NCBI GenBank assembly: GCA_947427325.1
Contig: CANEHP010000115.1
Span: 1 to 7,005 of the forward strand
Source: an uncultured Clostridia bacterium
Lineage (GTDB): Bacteria > Bacillota > Clostridia > Oscillospirales > Ruminococcaceae
Length of the DNA stretch: 7,005 nt
Direction: 5' to 3'
Each line of letters opens with the position of its first letter. Positions within the stretch are counted from its first letter, which is position 1. The notes under the pieces are model-generated. The model searched no databases. It worked only from the letters and a program-made list of their open reading frames with translations, and had not been told where the DNA came from. Below are positions 5,429 to 7,005 of this stretch, in pieces. The position numbers and the translations under genes were made by a program.

Positions 5429-5455
5429 AAAGTCAGACAGTAAGGAGGAAAATAT

Positions 5456-5704
5456 ATGCATGAGAAAACTATGACTTTTTCGGTTCGCGACGAACGGGAA
5501 TCCGAAATGAAGGAAATTCTTTGTACAGTATATGAGGCTTTAAAAGAAAAGGGCTATAATCCTATAAATCAGTTGGTAGGCTATATTCTTTCCGAAGATC
5601 CCACATACATCACAACTTATAAAAACGCAAGAAGCCTTATAAGACATATCGACCGTGATGAGCTGCTGCAATCCCTTGTCAGAAGCTACTTGGGAGAAGA
5701 ATAA
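5456..5704 (+). CDS. ireB: IreB family regulatory phosphoprotein (UPF0297/YrzL)
   Basis: An 82-residue cytoplasmic protein of the IreB/YrzL family. The conserved core EALKEKGYNPINQLVGYILSEDP (residues 27-49) and the later NARSLIRHIDRDELLQSLVRSYL are characteristic. In Enterococcus faecalis, IreB is phosphorylated on N-terminal threonines by the PASTA kinase IreK and affects cephalosporin resistance; T5 and T7 here are in the matching position. The kinase and phosphatase genes are not in the window. Length is normal for the family. The start is certain: AAGGAGG (5442-5448) lies 7 bases before the ATG. In many Firmicutes the order is alaS-ireB-ruvX, but here ireB stands alone between its own promoter plus structured leader and a terminator, which suggests separate regulation in this lineage. 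Confidence 0.93.
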   Translation: MHEKTMTFSVRDERESEMKEILCTVYEALKEKGYNPINQLVGYILSEDPTYITTYKNARSLIRHIDRDELLQSLVRSYLGEE

Positions 5705-5718
5705 AACTTTTTATAATT

Positions 5719-5753
5719 AACCGAAGCCTGTTTTCAATGCGCCTCGGTTTTTT
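5719..5753 (+). terminator. Rho-independent terminator of ireB
   Basis: AACCGAAGC (5719-5727) pairs with GCCTCGGTT (5741-5749), 8 of 9 positions with one A-C mismatch, around a 13-base loop. A run of six T (5748-5753) follows. It lies 15 bases after the ireB stop, so ireB is monocistronic. Confidence 0.8.
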
Positions 5754-5798
5754 ATATAATTAAAAAATGATTTTTCCTTTCTTCATTAGACAGCGGTT

Positions 5799-5855
5799 AT
5801 CTTGGTCTTTCGGCGGAAGATACAATACCGAGATGAAACAGCCGGCGATTGCGCC
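5799..5855. repeat. Compact multi-hairpin block, possible small RNA or dispersed repeat
   Basis: ATCTTGGT (5799-5806) pairs with ACCGAGAT (5827-5834) with one G-U wobble. It encloses CTTTC (5807-5811) paired with GGAAG (5815-5819) around GGC. A separate hairpin GGCG-ATTG-CGCC follows at 5844-5855, then TTAAAATTTTT. The block is richer in G and C than its surroundings, as an inserted repeat or structured RNA would be. I cannot assign it to a named family. Confidence 0.4.
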
Positions 5856-5895
5856 TTAAAATTTTTCCATAAGTTATAGGTGCGGCCCATCTTTG

Positions 5896-5919
5896 AATAT
5901 CTGAAAATTTTTGGATATT
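5896..5919. repeat. 24-base near-perfect AT-rich palindrome
   Basis: The outer six bases AATATC (5896-5901) and GATATT (5914-5919) are exact complements, and the centre continues the pairing with two G-U positions through AAAA/TTTT. All 12 position pairs match if wobbles are allowed. It may be an RNA hairpin or a dimeric regulator site; no terminator or promoter role is evident. Confidence 0.45.
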
Positions 5920-5993
5920 TAAATAGTATTTTACAGCTTTTAAATGTTATAACCGGTTTAATAAAATGCAAAATAGAAACAAAGACCAACGCA

Positions 5994-6066
5994 AATTCTC
6001 GACTAAAAATAAACAATCTTTGTGGCCTGATTTTCGCAAATCTTTGCTTATTGTTAGACGAGAATT
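5994..6066 (+). promoter_or_regulatory. Long-range inverted repeat upstream of the deacetylase gene
   Basis: AATTCTCG (5994-6001) pairs with CGAGAATT (6059-6066). Nested inside, AACAAT (6012-6017) pairs with ATTGTT (6050-6055), and GCAA (6036-6039) with TTGC (6044-6047). The nested order suggests one RNA fold ending about 18 bases before the ribosome site of the gene at 6098. Its regulatory role, if any, is unknown, and it matters only if transcription starts upstream of 5994. Confidence 0.4.
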
Positions 6067-6097
6067 GGTATAAATCGGTTAATGAAAGGAAAAGTAT

Positions 6098-7000
6098 ATG
6101 AAAATAAAAGCTGTAATAATTTCGGCATTGATAATAAACAGTGTTTTTTTAGCAGGCTGCGATAATATTTCCTCGGGAGCAAGCGGCTTTTCATCCGATT
6201 CCGATATGTCGTCGGATAATCTCCCCTATGACGGTGAAGGCGGCGCTGAAAGCATTGGTGAAAATTTTTCACGCATAGTCGTTTCGGACCAAATCTCTGA
6301 CAGCAAATTGATAGGCTGGGGCTTGGGAAAGGATAAGGACAGCTTTAACCGTCCTGTGGACGCTGTAAGGGCGCAGGAAAAATACGGAAAATATTCCTCT
6401 TTGTTTGTGGATACATCGGAGGAAAAGGTTTTATATCTTACCTTTGACGAGGGATATGAAAACGGCTATACACCGAAGATTTTGGATATTTTAAAAGAAA
6501 CGGGAGTGAAGGCGGCATTTTTTGTTACCTATGACTATTGTAAATCCTCTCCCGAGCTGGTTAAGCGTATGATTGACGAAGGGCATATTGTGGGAAATCA
6601 CAGCTATACTCACCCAAGTTTTCCCAAATGCTCTGCCGAACAGGTTAAGGAGGAAATCACAAAGCTTCATAGCTATGTCAGGGAAAATTTTAACTATGAA
6701 ATGACTTTTTTCAGATTTCCGATGGGGGAATTTAGCGAAACCACATTAAAACAAGTGCAGGATTTGGGCTATACAAGCGTATTTTGGAGCTTTGCTCATA
6801 AGGATTGGGATCCGCAAAATCAGCCTTCTTCGGAACAGGCTTACAGCTCTGTAACCAAATCTTTGCACAGCGGCGAAATATACCTGCTTCATGCGGTTTC
6901 CGAGGCAAACACCAACTGTTTAAAGGACGTTATTAGTTTTTGGAAAGCCGAGGGCTTTACTGTTGCGGATTTAAATGATGCAGCGAAAAAATTAAAATAA
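6098..7000 (+). CDS. pdaA: PdaA-like polysaccharide deacetylase lipoprotein
   Basis: A secreted, lipid-anchored NodB-fold carbohydrate esterase, 300 residues. The N-terminus is a lipoprotein signal with lipobox LAGC and lipidated C21, followed by a Ser/Asp/Gly-rich tether (about 24-60). The catalytic domain (about 108-295) closely follows PdaA, which removes acetyl groups from peptidoglycan N-acetylmuramic acid on the way to muramic-delta-lactam in spore cortex. Visible motifs are TFDEGYENGYT (115-125) with catalytic-base D117, metal-binding HSYTH (H168, H172), RFPMGEFSE (from R206), FWSFAHKDWD (to D238) and LLHAVS with H265. E118 stands where typical NodB proteins have a metal-binding Asp; B. 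subtilis PdaA has Asn there, so this position varies in the subfamily. GAAAGGA 7 bases upstream sets the start. The cortex role is inferred; a vegetative cell-wall deacetylase is the alternative. The gene follows long non-coding DNA and stops 5 bases before the window ends. Confidence 0.88.
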   Translation: MKIKAVIISALIINSVFLAGCDNISSGASGFSSDSDMSSDNLPYDGEGGAESIGENFSRIVVSDQISDSKLIGWGLGKDKDSFNRPVDAVRAQEKYGKYSSLFVDTSEEKVLYLTFDEGYENGYTPKILDILKETGVKAAFFVTYDYCKSSPELVKRMIDEGHIVGNHSYTHPSFPKCSAEQVKEEITKLHSYVRENFNYEMTFFRFPMGEFSETTLKQVQDLGYTSVFWSFAHKDWDPQNQPSSEQAYSSVTKSLHSGEIYLLHAVSEANTNCLKDVISFWKAEGFTVADLNDAAKKLK

Positions 7001-7005
7001 AATAT

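Larger units (their letters stand above)
5093..5455. other. Divergent intergenic control region between the hydro-lyase gene and ireB
   Basis: This 363-base AT-rich region has no supportable gene. It holds a minus-strand promoter and leader of about 110 bases for the hydro-lyase beta gene, a DnaA box, a plus-strand promoter, and the structured ireB leader. No remnant of a hydro-lyase alpha subunit is visible in any minus frame I read. A small hairpin CATTTA/TAAATG lies near 5263-5279. Confidence 0.7.
5754..6097. other. 344-base non-coding region with several palindromes
   Basis: No gene is supportable here: the open frames are short, lack convincing ribosome sites and resemble nothing I recognise. 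It contains a compact GC-richer folded block (5799-5855), an AT-rich palindrome (5896-5919) and a long-range inverted repeat before the deacetylase gene (5994-6066). No convincing -35/-10 pair was found; a weak candidate is TTGCTT (6044-6049) with TATAAA (6069-6074), 19 bases apart. GAAAGGA (6084-6090) is the ribosome site of the downstream gene. Confidence 0.6.

Noticed and set aside
5786..6272. Short open frames on both strands between ireB and the deacetylase gene (5786-6016 minus, 5880-6101 plus, 6054-6272 minus)
   Set aside because: They show no ribosome sites, no conserved motifs and overlap palindromic DNA or the deacetylase start; they look like random frames in AT-rich sequence.

Overview
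The window looks like chromosomal DNA of a low-GC, spore-forming Firmicute of the class Clostridia, perhaps near the Ruminococcaceae/Oscillospiraceae. This is inferred from gene content: an IreB-family protein, a SigH-like sigma factor, a two-domain rubrerythrin, a PdaA-like de-N-acetylase, a clostridial CxxC zinc-ribbon protein and a stand-alone fumarase-type beta subunit. Strong AGGAGG-type ribosome sites and sigma-A promoters with 17-base spacers agree. I see no insertion sequence, CRISPR array, rRNA or intact tRNA.

Layout. 38-2647 (+) is a Cu(I) P1B-type ATPase whose C-terminus is fused in frame to a complete CopZ-like chaperone domain; the chaperone part keeps its own Shine-Dalgarno and ATG. 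2726-3268 (+) is a rubrerythrin whose ribosome site lies inside a long hairpin, with a PerR-box-like palindrome at its tip. A bidirectional terminator at 3282-3319 separates it from a minus-strand block: a zinc-ribbon protein (3381-3656), a degenerate tRNA-like sequence (3684-3746), a SigH-like sigma factor (3784-4365) with a near-consensus promoter, and a fumarase/tartrate dehydratase beta subunit (4529-5092) with its own promoter. From a divergent control region (5093-5455, with a perfect DnaA box) a monocistronic ireB (5456-5704) is transcribed behind a structured leader and ends at a terminator. About 340 bases of non-coding, palindrome-rich DNA follow, then a lipoprotein PdaA-like polysaccharide deacetylase (6098-7000).

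The genes do not form one pathway. Copper export and peroxide detoxification at the left end are both metal/oxidative-stress functions. The sigma factor, IreB and PdaA-like protein point to regulation of growth state, envelope and sporulation. No wholly new multi-gene system is evident. The points most worth checking are the copA-copZ fusion with a retained internal start, the ribosome-site-sequestering hairpin before rubrerythrin, the tRNA-like remnant, and the structured leader of ireB.
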